DNA from: Bryum argenteum
Lineage: Eukaryota; Streptophyta; Bryopsida; Bryales; Bryaceae
Assembly: GCA_037043015.1 (NCBI GenBank)
Contig: CM073324.1
Location: 18,318,597-18,382,596 of the forward strand
Direction of reading: 5' to 3'
DNA: 64,000 nt
The notes beneath the pieces were generated by a model. The model did no database searches. It was given only the letters and a program-made list of their open reading frames with translations, and was not told the origin of the DNA. The position numbers and the translations under genes are program-made. Positions 35,631-47,137 of this stretch are shown piece after piece. Within the stretch, counting starts at the first letter, position 1, and each line of letters starts with the position of its first letter.

Positions 35631-38600
35631 CTATTTTGAGATAGAAATCTCCCAATCTTCGAAAATGTTAAACAATAGAGATAAGCCTGCCCATATCAGA
35701 ATTGCAAGTACCCAACCGTGGCCGCCGAATGGAGACTGATGAATGTTCTTCGGAGTGGTTGGTTTCAAGACTGCCTTCTGATGGCTCCATGCCCCTGCAT
35801 ACGCTTTGGCAAATTCTCTGCAACAAAAATTCTCTTTCTTAGTATGTGCATACTGTAAGTTCGTACTGGACAGTTTTACTTTCCGACAGTGTTTGATCGT
35901 GAAAAAGTGTAGAAATGGAGGTTTACCGTCTGGAGCAGTAAACTAAGAATGCTGGGATAATCAACATGACTGCACAGCCTGCAAATGCCCCGGTGAACCC
36001 CACTAGCTCGTCTACCGACACCTCTGCATGCTGTGAAATAGGAAAACATTTGTCATGCAATTGCAAAAGATACAAAACAAGTAAAAGATTACATCATCGA
36101 AAGACTTTGTGTTGCCAAAAAAAGAATATGAAGCACAAAGGAAGTTGTTGAAGAAGTCCATGTAGTGCAAAGGAAGAATATGGAACACAACAAAAGTTGT
36201 TGGAAGATATCATGCCCAAAAACGGCACATTCTCAAACTCATAAATATAAATCCAAAATTGGTCCAATATCCTACAAACTTTACGCATTCTCCAAGATTG
36301 TTCCCCTTGTCCACTCCCTAGTGAACTTGTTTCGAGCATCATACCTTAGTGATCAATTATAAATGACATGAGTATTCCAGAATAAGAGATTATTGCCATT
36401 TATTGACTTACCTCGGCAATGTAGCTGAGAAAAGTGGGTGGGACAACTGCAAGTAAAGTGAGCGCAATTCGCCGATACCCATTCTTGGCCTGTGATGTCG
36501 AGGCTACTGCATCCGAGGATGCTGAATGCCCATGCATCACTGTTCCAACAATACCACAAACATCAACATGAGCACTTGTTGCAAAAATAATAACATTTTC
36601 AGATTAGAAAAAGAGAGCTCCTGCTTATCACCTTTTTGTTGCACATGCTGGACCAATGTGTCAAGATTGTTCCGCAATGTTATCGACAGCATGGGGAAGC
36701 TTGATGACAACGTGAACACTGCATCATCATCACAGCAGTCAGAGTTCAGAGCAATTGTTGGAAAGGAAGAAACACTAGAAGAAAAATTGTCCATTACAGC
36801 TTGAGTAAGGTTTTTTATTATAACTTGTTTCCATTACAACTTGAGAAAAATTATCCATTACGACTTGTTTACAAAGACTCAAACAGTATTTGAGTTGAAA
36901 ACTGTCCTTTATGACTGGAATATGATTGTTCAAGTCATTGTGGACAAGTTGTATCAGAGTGTTTTCTTTAGTGGAATGGATTTGGAAAAGAATGTGGCAT
37001 ACCTGGGAAGAGGAACAAACAATCACCAAGAATGCCATATTCTGTGATCACCATGTTAAGGATTCTCCCAGAAGAAAATAACCAATCTATACTCAACACA
37101 AGAAACATAAAACTGATCTAAACAATTGCTGCATTGGAAGGATACGGCTTGGGGGGAAATTGAAGGTCAGAGGATCCATGATATTATCCAGGCCTGCAAA
37201 AGAAGAGACAATAATATTATCCTTAAAGTACCATCCTCACACCACCAAAAGAGAGAATGCTCGCACAAAAAGAGAAAAGCATGTTCCTCCCTAATCATAA
37301 TGTGTTCAAGATCCATACTACCACCAAAAGTGAGCATGGAGCAAGTAGCATTTTAATAAAGATAGGAATCAATCCCATATGGCAAAGAAACCATTTCCTG
37401 TCATTCCCTTTTGTTGTTTAATTTCAAAAAGAAACGCAAAAGAAGGGTTCGAAGAGGGAAAGAAAGAGAGTAACCACAGTACATTAACTTTTAACAGGGC
37501 ATTCATACAATGGAATGTGAAGGAGGGCTGTTACGAACCGAAAGCCAGGCCGCTTGTAATAAAGAGCAACAGATAAACGACAATGACGCTCCCGAATGCC
37601 AATGCAACAATGCGTTGTAAATGCGACTTATCTCGCATGGGTGTAATAATGCCAGGCAAACTGCAAAACATCAAAACATTTACATTAAGAATGATCCCAG
37701 TAATGCATTGCAAGAAAAGGGGTACTCTCAATGTACCTGTGGTGACACATGAATGAATAAACAGCTCCTCCAAACAAGTTCGGCAATGCCCTGCCACCAA
37801 ACACCAATAAATCCGCGATTCCATTGCTATTGCTATTACAGAAAAAATATATTAGGAGTGGTACTATGAAACTAAAGTAACTGAAATGGGTAACTATGAG
37901 GAGCTAAGACGTGATAAGAAGTACAAACTCAGAGTCGTAAGGAAGGAAAGCGTACGTACACCATGTTAGCAATGGGAACAGTACTATCCTGACGCCCTCC
38001 CTTCATGAGCTTCATGGCTGACAAAACGATCATCCTGCACGTTACAAAAGACTGTTGGTATCATGCAAACAATAAATTTTTGATTGACCCTTTAAAATTG
38101 AAGCTTGATGTGTCACAAGTGGGTACATTCCATCACGAAAATGCTCACTGTAACACTTTTGTGTACATCTCAAGCACATTCTTTGAAAGCGTAGGTTTCC
38201 AATAAGCTTAGATTGCGTTTCAGATCAACAAACAATGATGTCCAAATTCACTAAAAGAGATCACGGTTACAGCTTCCCTACGTGTAAAGCGATACGTTCC
38301 GAATAGCCTGCACATCACATTACAAACTTGTAAGCATCAAATGCAAAACATTAAACTCTCTCATTTTCTAAAAACTGCAACTTCATCATGGACACACACC
38401 AGTGTAGTCATCTGCAAGAACTTCGTTTTCTGAAAATCGAAGAAGCTGCAACAAAACCAGAAACAAGGTTTAGTACATGTACTTGCTGGTTTTGGCAAAA
38501 AAGGCAAAGCACGAGTTTAGGGTGTTGATATTACCAGAGAGGTAAGCTGACACAGAAGAAGGCAGCCAGGTAAAGGTCAAACGCCCATTTGCCTGGCGTG

Positions 38601-40079
38601 ACATCGTAGAAAAAGAGGGCTAAAGAGCGTGCCACTAAAGTGCTGTAAATGACCGAGTCTCCTATCAGATATAACTGCACAACACCAGCTTCTTGTTAGA
38701 AAGGCTCTCATGCTATTAATCCATTAAGAATTACCTTGTCCTGGTTATCGACATGAATAAAATTTAACGAAAAAGAAAGAGTGAGAAGGTAAGAGCAGTT
38801 TACAATTAAAGTGGCGTAGAAGATAATTATGCCCCATTCGTTGAAAAATAAACTCTGCAGCCATGCCAATCCCTCTATCAGTATTACAAGGAAACAAAAC
38901 CATGGCAAACGAGGAACATCATGTGAAAGGCATCTTCAATGGTAAACCAGTAAAAAAAGCTGCCAGTAATGAATCTATCGGTCATAAATTGTACTTGGAT
39001 TACAACTATTTGAATCATTATGGTATGGTGAACTCACCGCCATCTCTCCAAGCTCCGTCCTTCTTACAATCTGGAAGAGATGCTTGTCACTAGGTTGTGG
39101 ATGAACATGTGACACTGGTTCCTCATCGCCTCCTCTCAATGTGCCTGCTTCTTCACACAATAGTGCATGTTCTTCCAGCCCACCCTGGATACCCAACCAA
39201 ACCAACAATCACAAATGCTTACTTCCAACACAGACCAGGTGCAGATTCTTAAAAGACTAGAATCCCAGCAAGAAAAGCAAACGCAAAACTCAAGGTTTCC
39301 TCTATAAAGATATAAAAGTGCATATACAGATTTTACTTCAATGCCGGGTCATCAATTCTAACTATCTTGCCAGACCAAAAATCGAATCACTATTTGCAAT
39401 CACAGATGTCTAATTTCCTTAACACGGACCAGGTGCAGATTTTCATGACACTAATATTCCAGAAATCGAAATGCAAAACTCAATATAGAGCTCAGAAAAT
39501 TTACAATCCGCAGGTTTTACAAGTATTACTTCAATGCCAGATCATTGTAGATGAGGATTTGACTGTTACCTTGGCTCGGAGCCGAATAATGGCATTGGAA
39601 GTAGCCATTGCTTCGATCATGAACGTCACACTTACAAAGCTGTCCAACAAATAAAAGGCAACAGTTAAACAATGATAATAGGAATGGATAGATGGAACAG
39701 AAAGATGGTGAGAATCATCGCCGTACCTTAAGAATGCAACTAATAAAATGAAGAGACCACCCAGGAACTGCAGCAATTCAAGCAACCATCACATGAGAAA
39801 AACTTCCAGAATATCATTCGTAAAAAAAAAGACGATAGGGTTCCATTCCTTACCCAGCCTCCTTTCAATAGCACCGATGGTAGTGCTAAACATCCTGTGC
39901 CAACCATCAAATTGAAAATGTAACTGCAACCACCACGAACACACAGTTTCAGAAATGAAGAAAATGTAGATTGATAGAATTGAAAATGCTGATATTTGAG
40001 GGTTTAGAAAAGAAACGAACATGAATGCCACGAAGGGAGAATATTGAGATCCATGAACATCCTCCATTTTGCCACCCAT
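35631..40079 (-). CDS. TMEM104-like multi-pass transporter (amino acid/auxin permease superfamily), 17 exons
   Basis: Predicted exons, minus strand: 40079-40021, 39923-39854, 39767-39727, 39639-39570, 39184-39038, 38854-38804, 38674-38535, 38445-38400, 38307-38282, 38034-37960, 37832-37737, 37660-37539, 37193-37098, 36718-36632, 36539-36412, 36021-35927, 35817-35631. All phases close, giving 511 residues against about 496 for human TMEM104. Diagnostic stretches are YIFNLMVGTGCLALPSVLL (first membrane helix), FVSVTFMIEAMATSNA, FFDFQKTKFLQMTTL, LFGGAVYSFMCHHSLPGIIT, SSSFPMLSITLRNNLDTLVQ and a C-terminal membrane helix near HGWVLAILIWAGLSLLF. About ten membrane helices are expected. TMEM104 belongs to the SLC32/36/38 superfold; the substrate is unknown. 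Exon 1 (GTTCGT) and exon 12 (GTTCGT) use weak donor sites. The homology is strong; exact exon ends are inferred. Confidence 0.85.
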
Positions 40080-40674
40080 TGCTGTTGCCTCTACTTGCTT
40101 TCCCTCCTTCCTTGCTACTGAATCTTAATTGCTTCCAATGTGGAAGCCTCCTCTTCCATTGCTACAATCCTGTCAAATTCAAGCATCGATTTAATCGAAC
40201 ACCAAAACCTTGGATTCCTACCATCAGATTCAGTTCTAAAACGAAAAAGCGAGAGAGAAAGAGACCACTCTTTTTGACCCAGCATTGCTCTGAAACGGAC
40301 TTAAGCGAGAACGGGGGTTTTAGAAAAGATCGATCCTGTCAATGAAAAATCTCAAATTCAAAAATCTAATGATTCGATCCTGATAATCGACCGTACCCTA
40401 CAATGCCTTTGCTCAATCGATTTCTATCATCAGATTGCTCCCAAAGAGACTCTTTTTAGACCTAGAAATCTACCGAGAGATTGCGGATCGAAACTATACC
40501 AAGGAAAGATCAGGCGAGCAATTTGCCGTCGAAAGAACGGATCGAATGCTTAAAAGGAAAGAGCTACTATTGCAATGCACTCATTCATTCAGTACGGAAA
40601 AGAAGGAAGCACCCACTTCGAACAATCAATGACTTGATTGACCTCATAAAGTGGGCTCCGCTCATCAAGACCCT

Positions 40675-40682
40675 AAACCCTA
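40675..40682 (+). promoter_or_regulatory. Telo-box upstream of the TMEM104-like gene
   Basis: AAACCCTA about 600 bp upstream of the start codon; position only, function inferred. Confidence 0.3.
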
Positions 40683-40904
40683 ATTTGTCGGTAATGACGC
40701 CTTAACTTGATTGATTGATTCAATTGACCAAATTAAAAATTGAATATGTGGGTTATGAAGTAAATGTATGTTCATTCTAAAGAGAGTATAGAGGATATGG
40801 TTTAAATAAAAAATTTACTCTCAAAAAGAAGTGTGATGTTTTTAATTAAGATGGGTATGCAAAGTATTGTCTGCATAAAGACTAAAATATGAGGTGAAAT
40901 TGTA

Positions 40905-40993
40905 ACTCCGGTGGGTTTTAGGCCGTTGGCTTGACGAACAGACGCTCTAATCATGCCGGTCCTAAAAAAGGATTGGAGTTTTTATTATTATTA
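40905..40993 (+). mobile_element. 5'-truncated SINE copy
   Basis: The 3' part (ATGCCGGTCC, AAAAA, AGGATTGGAGTTTTT) matches the SINE 3' end, followed by a TTATTATTA tail. The perfect 10-bp duplication TGAAATTGTA at 40895-40904 and 40994-41003 marks the insertion. The 5' part carries an inverted piece (ACTCCGGT), which could reflect the 5' inversion seen in LINE-type insertion. Confidence 0.8.
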
Positions 40994-41003
40994 TGAAATT
41001 GTA

Positions 41004-42100
41004 CCCTATTCATTCACGACTTTGACTTTTAAACCCTAGTTTGTTGCTTTTGCAAAGGATTGAGTTTGTTGATGAATTACCTACTCTTTGTGGGAACTTT
41101 TCAACTCAAAGGACAGTCCATGCTTTTGATTATGTGAATAAGGGCTTTATTCTTAAAATAGAAGACTACTTAAGTTTTTAATACTAAATGTAGAATATGT
41201 AAGGGGTTGGTAAGGGCCTCTTCTCTATGAAAGACTTATATCAATTTCTCAATATCCTTGAGAAAGACTTATATCAATTTCTCAATATCCTTGAATTGCA
41301 AGAAATTCAATTTTGGTGGATCTTGGATGAAGCTTTGGCCAATTAACTACTTTTAACCTTTAAATGCATGGAATGTTGGAAAACGACATTTTGGATGATG
41401 ACAACCGCAAACTTTGGAGAGCCAAAAAAAATTCATCGGAAGTCTTTAGGAGAAAAATGCTTGGGTTGGGTTCCAAAATTATGTCTATGCACTAAACATT
41501 GCACACCCATCAAAGAGATTGTGAATTTAGTATAGGCATTTCAGTAAAGATAACTTCTATTTTTGGGTTTTCAAGATGAAATTCAACAACTTTTTAGTTG
41601 GAAGATATATATATATATATATATATATATAATACTTTAGGCATTGGATTTGCTACTATGATTCTTGAAAAAACTGAAAACATACATGGTTTTTGAGGAG
41701 AAGTTTCTCATTCATCCACCGCGGGATCAATTTTGTTTGTTGGGTTCGATTCCAATTTGAATCTAGTTTTTGTGGAAGAATATTCACAGTAACTCCATTT
41801 AAGATGTGAGGAAGTTATGGCGTTCAATTTTGTGCAAGGGGCCTAGATTTGGACAGTTTTTCTTTTCTAAAATTTGGAGAGATTTTCATCATTGCAAGGC
41901 ATAATTTGCACAAAAAAACTTCTCTCAAAACTATTCAAATCATGAAGGGGCTAACACTAGAATCAAATTTTATCTCAGATGAATGAATGGAAAAGATTGA
42001 GCTTCCATATTGTAAGTGACAAAATCAATGTGTAACAATCCATTTGCTTATACTTTGTAAGATTAGGAAGCAATTCTACCTCAACAACTACTTTTGGAGT
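41004..42100. other. Intergenic DNA with small repeats
   Basis: GAAAGACTTATATCAATTTC plus 13 further bases is tandemly duplicated at about 41229-41294, and there is an (AT)n run at about 41606-41631. No gene was found. Confidence 0.6.
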
Positions 42101-43025
42101 TTAACCCCTAAAAATCCAAGCGTTTCCTCGACCTCCAGAACCAAAAACTGCCATTTTTCACCTTTGTTGGAAAATGGGGAAGTAAAGAATTTTTTTTTTC
42201 TGGTTTTAGACTTTGAACCGACAGATCTTGCACCTAACTTGTATACAAAGGACTGGTCAAAATTTCAACTGTTGGATGTTTGTCATTTGTGAGATCATAA
42301 CAATCAAAGTTTGTCCAACACTTTTTTTTGCCGCTGCGTGAGAGGCATTGTCTAAATGGTGCCAAGGGCAACTTGATGATTGTTACTCCAAATATTTTTC
42401 CCTCGTTTATTTTCATGTAAGTAATCAAGTTGGGTATGCTCATGCAAAATTTTAGAGACCAATTCCACTTTTTGACCTTAATGTAAAATATTTTATAAAA
42501 GAAGGTCTAAAAACAACCATATAGTAAAACAAGCACCATGTATGATATATTTAGTTTGAGAAAAATTTGGACGGTGAGAAGGTGCATTTATGATAATGTG
42601 AATTTTGGGAAAAAAAATCTTGGAAAAAATCCAAAATCTTGAATTTTGGCAATTTTTGAAAGAAAAAAATGTAAAATTACTAGAAATTGTGAAGATTGTT
42701 TTTGAAAGTTTTGGAGGTTGCCCTTGTAAAATTGGTAAACTTTTTGACTTCAGATACTTTGGAATTTTAATAGTTATTTGGTAATGAACATATTTCTAAA
42801 AAAAAATTAAACAAAATTATTTTAAACTGCCAGTTTTGGACTTGAAACCTAACATTTCTAGATGAAGGTTATAAAATTAAAATTTACAAATTTTACCACA
42901 TACACTTTATTGTATGGGGAGCATCCAATAAAAATCTTAGGCAATAATATCAAATTAATTCCTTAAAATGAGCTGCCCGAAATCTCAGAAAACCGAATCG
43001 GTTTTCCTGGATTTTTAGGGGTTAA
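42101..43025 (+). mobile_element. TTAA-family element, best-preserved copy (917 bp between TTAA sites)
   Basis: TTAA (42101-42104) precedes CCCCTAAAAATCCA; the right end is the exact 14-base inverse TGGATTTTTAGGGG followed by TTAA (43022-43025). The core motif is at 42264-42316. An 85-bp stretch after it matches the element at 62.5 kb, and the right 200 bp match those at 21.4, 60.7 (inverted) and 9.8 kb. Non-coding. TTAA duplication is a hallmark of piggyBac and Sola3 transposons (established); membership is not proven since TTAA is palindromic and may belong to the inverted repeat. Confidence 0.82.
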
Positions 43026-44331
43026 TTGTAAATTCTAATTACAAGGATCCTACTTTAATCCATAGAATACATTTTCTATCCTATAAATCAATGTCCACTT
43101 GAAAATTACTCCCATAAGTTAATGTTGGTTAAACTACAACTTATTTGCTTTCTTAATGCTTTCCTATTGTAATATTGAAGTAATATTAAAGTAATGACTT
43201 TCAATCTTATGAAGAGGACTGGTGTATTGTATAAAAATAAATTACTTGGTTAAGGGTATGTATAGTTGAATCATATTATGGTAATAGGTGATACGAATTA
43301 TTTTATTTCTCTAAAGTAGTAATATGTTCCCAAAATAGATTCAAAAAACCCAAAAACAACATCAAGCACAAAACTAAATCACCTCTTAAATGTAAATTTT
43401 TCGGACATTTTATTCTTGCTGCATTGCATTTTTGCCATTATCAAGAGTCAAGTTTGTTAATTTTCTTCTTTCACATGAAAGTCTATTAAAAGCACCTCAT
43501 TCTTTGTACTTCTTCAAGTTTATCGGTATAATCTATACATAGTGCAAATTTCATCTTTGATTATTGACAATGTATAGGATTTGCTTTGCCCAATTGTGTA
43601 GTATGAAGAACCATATTATTAACATTACAAACACTTAAAGTGGAAATACATTTAGTAAATGGACACAAAGAGTATCAAGAGAAAATGCTTACATTGGTTT
43701 AGAAGGACATAAGTATCAACCTTTCATTTCTTATTGACAATCTTTGCATTCTATTTATTGCTTAGAAAAAGAAAAAAAACAATAGTTCATAAAATTATAG
43801 AATAAAAACAAATAAAAATTATGATGATTAATGTAATATGTTCAGAAAAGAATAATAAGTGTGAATAAGTCTGATTGTATTGTATTTGAGTGTGAATAGA
43901 ATCTTTACAAACCTAAATTGTGATTTTGAGGAACTCAATTCTTGTGATGAATCTAAACTTCATATTTGGAAAATGAGTGCCTTAACATGCAAAATTAATC
44001 AAGTGGTTCTCCATTGAAGTTCTAGTAAGTGTGACATGTAGTTGTAATTGTTAATTTTTAATATTTCAAAATTAATTGTTAGACGAAGAAGCTGAGTATG
44101 AGTTCTTTTGAAATGAGATTGGTATAAAGAAATCATGTTCTTCATAGTTTAGCACAAGAAATTGTTCATATATGTGCCTTGATGAGCTAAAGATGATATG
44201 TTCTTAGTCTTCATTTTTTTACTATTGTAAGATTGGATTTAGATGTGGTCATGCAAAACTTCACAATATGAATGAAATAAAAGGTACAAAGCACACCTTT
44301 TTCAGAATAAGAGGATATATAACAGACTTTG
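43026..44331. other. AT-rich intergenic DNA
   Basis: No gene or clear repeat recognised. Confidence 0.5.
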
Positions 44332-44409
44332 TGCAAATTTTATTATTGTATATTAGTTGCAAATTTTATTATTGTATATTAGTTGCAAATTTTATTATTG
44401 TATATTAGC
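44332..44409 (+). repeat. 26-bp unit, three tandem copies
   Basis: GCAAATTTTATTATTGTATA followed by TTAGTT repeats three times almost without change, 200 bp upstream of the acidic secreted ORF. Confidence 0.92.
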
Positions 44410-44612
44410 AAACTGTATCTAAACTTATAATTCTCTACATGCATTTAGTGTTTTGGATTGTAGACAAATGGAAGTTGTGTTTCTTATTAAGCTAAGTAGG
44501 TCATTTGTTCAAGATGTAATTCAAATGTTTACTGAAAGATAGTTGCTCGATATCACATTTTTTAAATGCATAGAAGGTGTGGAAAAGACACACTCAACCA
44601 AAGTATTGTAAT

Positions 44613-44999
44613 ATGCTTTCTATTGTTTATGTCATTATAATTGCAACTCTAGTGTTCTTACCAAGACCATTAGCTCAATCACCACATGTAGAAACCATAC
44701 TAGACGAAGAGCCATACGATGAAGACCTATTTAAAGAACTAGAAGGCATAATGTTTGGAGATCCATACAAAGATCTACAAGCCATAAATAACGATGATCC
44801 ATACTACGATGATTATGAAGATGACAGTGATGACAATAGTATGGATATAGATGTGGATAATGTTAACAAATCAAATATTGAATCATTTAAAAGGCAAGAA
44901 TGTAATTTTGATTATCATGATGGAAATAAAATTGAAAAGAAAATCATTAACAAAGAAAAAAATGGTGATTATAGAGATCAAGGTAGAGTTGAGCTATAA
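44613..44999 (+). CDS. Possible small secreted acidic protein
   Basis: From the ATG at 44613 a 128-residue frame begins MLSIVYVIIIATLVFLPRPL, a good secretion signal with likely cleavage after LAQS or nearby. The mature part is very acidic and contains three related motifs: EEPYDEDL, GDPYKDLQ and DDPYYDDY, then an Asp-rich run and a Lys/Asn-rich tail. No family is recognised. The spacing of the motifs (about 20 residues) looks like internal duplication. AT-rich DNA weakens the case, but a signal peptide plus a motif repeat by chance is unlikely. It may be the first exon of a longer gene. Confidence 0.45.
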   Translation: MLSIVYVIIIATLVFLPRPLAQSPHVETILDEEPYDEDLFKELEGIMFGDPYKDLQAINNDDPYYDDYEDDSDDNSMDIDVDNVNKSNIESFKRQECNFDYHDGNKIEKKIINKEKNGDYRDQGRVEL

Positions 45000-46256
45000 A
45001 TATCTTTTCCTCATATGATGATGTTGTGTGCACCTATTGGATGAGTGGAATGATTTTTTTCCATGACAAAGCATTAGAAATGTGTGTTCTCTAAAATAGA
45101 ACTGAAGTTGTGGTTTCATAGTGTAATTTGAAGACACTTCAAAAGATAAAAATTCCATTCGTTTAGTTTAGTTGTCAATTCTAGATGGCTTCTTAGATTA
45201 ACGAAAATGAAGTACATTATGTGCTCAATTCTTTTGAGTCACCTTAAAGCCTCTAGTTAACATCATTATACAAAATCTAGTGATTGAAAAGAATCTTTCT
45301 GATTCCAAATGTGCAACCCTAAGATCATCAAGTTAGTTCACGTACTCACAAAATTCAAGCAATATATTTTAAAAGTGAATGTATCCTAGAACATCGTAAA
45401 GTTTGACCATCCAATATTAGAGATTGACTGTAATGTAAGGTACAAATCGATTGTGTTTTCAATAATTTTCTTGTCACGAATTGATTGTTTATAAAATTTT
45501 GACCAAAAACATATTTAAATCATAATACAAGACTAGTATTTCACCGCGGCGTTGCCACAATCATACAAATAATTAGGTCATTTTTGTAATTTCTTGTGAT
45601 TCGGGGGCCAAAATTACTTGAAAATTCAATATCTTCAGTTCCGTCAACCCGTTTTCCAATCCAATCGTTTTCCACAATTCTACAAAAAAAACCTCCTTCC
45701 AACCACACCTCAAGCACCCCAATCCAACTGGCGGTGCCCCAGATCATAATGTCATGTCTTAAACAAAACAAAACAAACTACATGCCTTAAATAATAGATC
45801 TTGCACTTTTGAACCTTTTTTTGACTTCTTTGATTTACTTGTACAAGGGTGGATCTCACAACTTTTCACAACACCCACATATGTATAAGACCCTAATTCA
45901 ATCCATTTACAATGTATATTTGGAGATACTCTTGCTCTATTCATGCCAACCACAAAAGAGGCTTAAAATTTTACAATCGTACCCTTTCTTAACACCCACT
46001 TAATTAATTAATTAATTAATTAATTATTTAAAAAGCCCCCAAATGGTCAGCAACAAACATTAAATGATTATATCGCCCACCTGAAAAGGAAGCTGCGTAA
46101 GAAGTAACATCGTGAACGAAAAATCATCCAAATAAGATGAATAATCCAGCAACGAGGTAAAACATTCATCCGCTCCTCCCGAAGTCCGTCGTCTCCCTCC
46201 CCGAGGGAGGTCGTCGAGTTGCTTCCCAATGACCCGATCGATCTCTGATACGGCAC
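45000..46256. other. Intergenic DNA upstream of the dioxygenase gene
   Basis: Contains a (TTAA)n microsatellite at about 46000-46026. DNA becomes GC-richer from 46.15 kb, probably the promoter of the dioxygenase gene. Confidence 0.5.
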
Positions 46257-46263
46257 TATAAAA
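46257..46263 (+). promoter_or_regulatory. TATA box, dioxygenase gene
   Basis: TATAAAA sits in GC-rich DNA about 880 bp upstream of the assigned start codon; a long, probably intron-bearing 5' leader would lie between. Confidence 0.4.
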
Positions 46264-47137
46264 ATGGTGGGGACGATCTGATAACGCCGGGTTTACGACA
46301 CCGATTCGCAGAAACTCTTGCTTACAGAAACTGCCTCTGGAAGGTTGATCGCTGCATGTTTTGATGGTGGTTGCTAATCAATTGTAGGTTCGCTTCAAGC
46401 AATCATTTGATGGTTTGCTCTTTTCTATCAACTTCGGAGTTAGGGTTGTGGCGCATTGTCGCTGTGGTTGCAGACACTTTTGAATCCTCATGTTCGGACT
46501 CGCTCAACTGAAGTCGGTGCGTTTACTTCTCCCGCTTCTCATTTGATTACTTGCTATTGTTTTGATTTCTCACTTGTAATCATAATTCGCACAATCTTTT
46601 AAGTCGATCGTTTTGTTTCTGTCGAAGTTGGGCGTTTCTTTTCATCCTGCGTTTGATATTGAGCTGTGAACTGATCACTGTTTGGAGGCATATCATTTGA
46701 AACATCATATTCATTTAATTGGAAAAATTCTAGGATTACGGTAGGATTTCTTCTTGAATCGAGTAGAATAAGAAGTGTGTGAAGATTTAAGATTTGCAGC
46801 ATATGATGGGTTTTAAAACGATGGTTGCTTTTGGGTACAATTACCTTAGATTGTAGGATTGGAAGAGTCAAGGTTTCATCCAACTTCCAAATCAAATCAA
46901 GGTTCTGATTGAATCGATCGATCAGATTGCTGGGCACTGGAAAATTTCTGATTTTACCTGCTATGGTCAACAAGCCAGTGACATGTAGCTTTTGAATACT
47001 AGATGAGTTCTTGGCTTGTGGCACAATTTTCAACTGCTAACTGTGAATATTTCCAGCAGTGGTTCGGCAAGTCGCAGTCGAGTTCGGCAACAACAAGCAA
47101 AGCAGTGAAGGTGGTGGAGGAGGACAAAACAACAAGC

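Noticed and set aside
36770..36890. Extra exons of the TMEM104-like gene from minus-strand frames in intron 13
   Set aside because: They repeat a short intronic sequence (AGAAAAATTGTCC, also at 35.36 kb) and break homology; the phase closes without them.
41735..41770. Possible tRNA gene (GGTTCGATTCC B box)
   Set aside because: No A box at proper spacing and no cloverleaf could be drawn.
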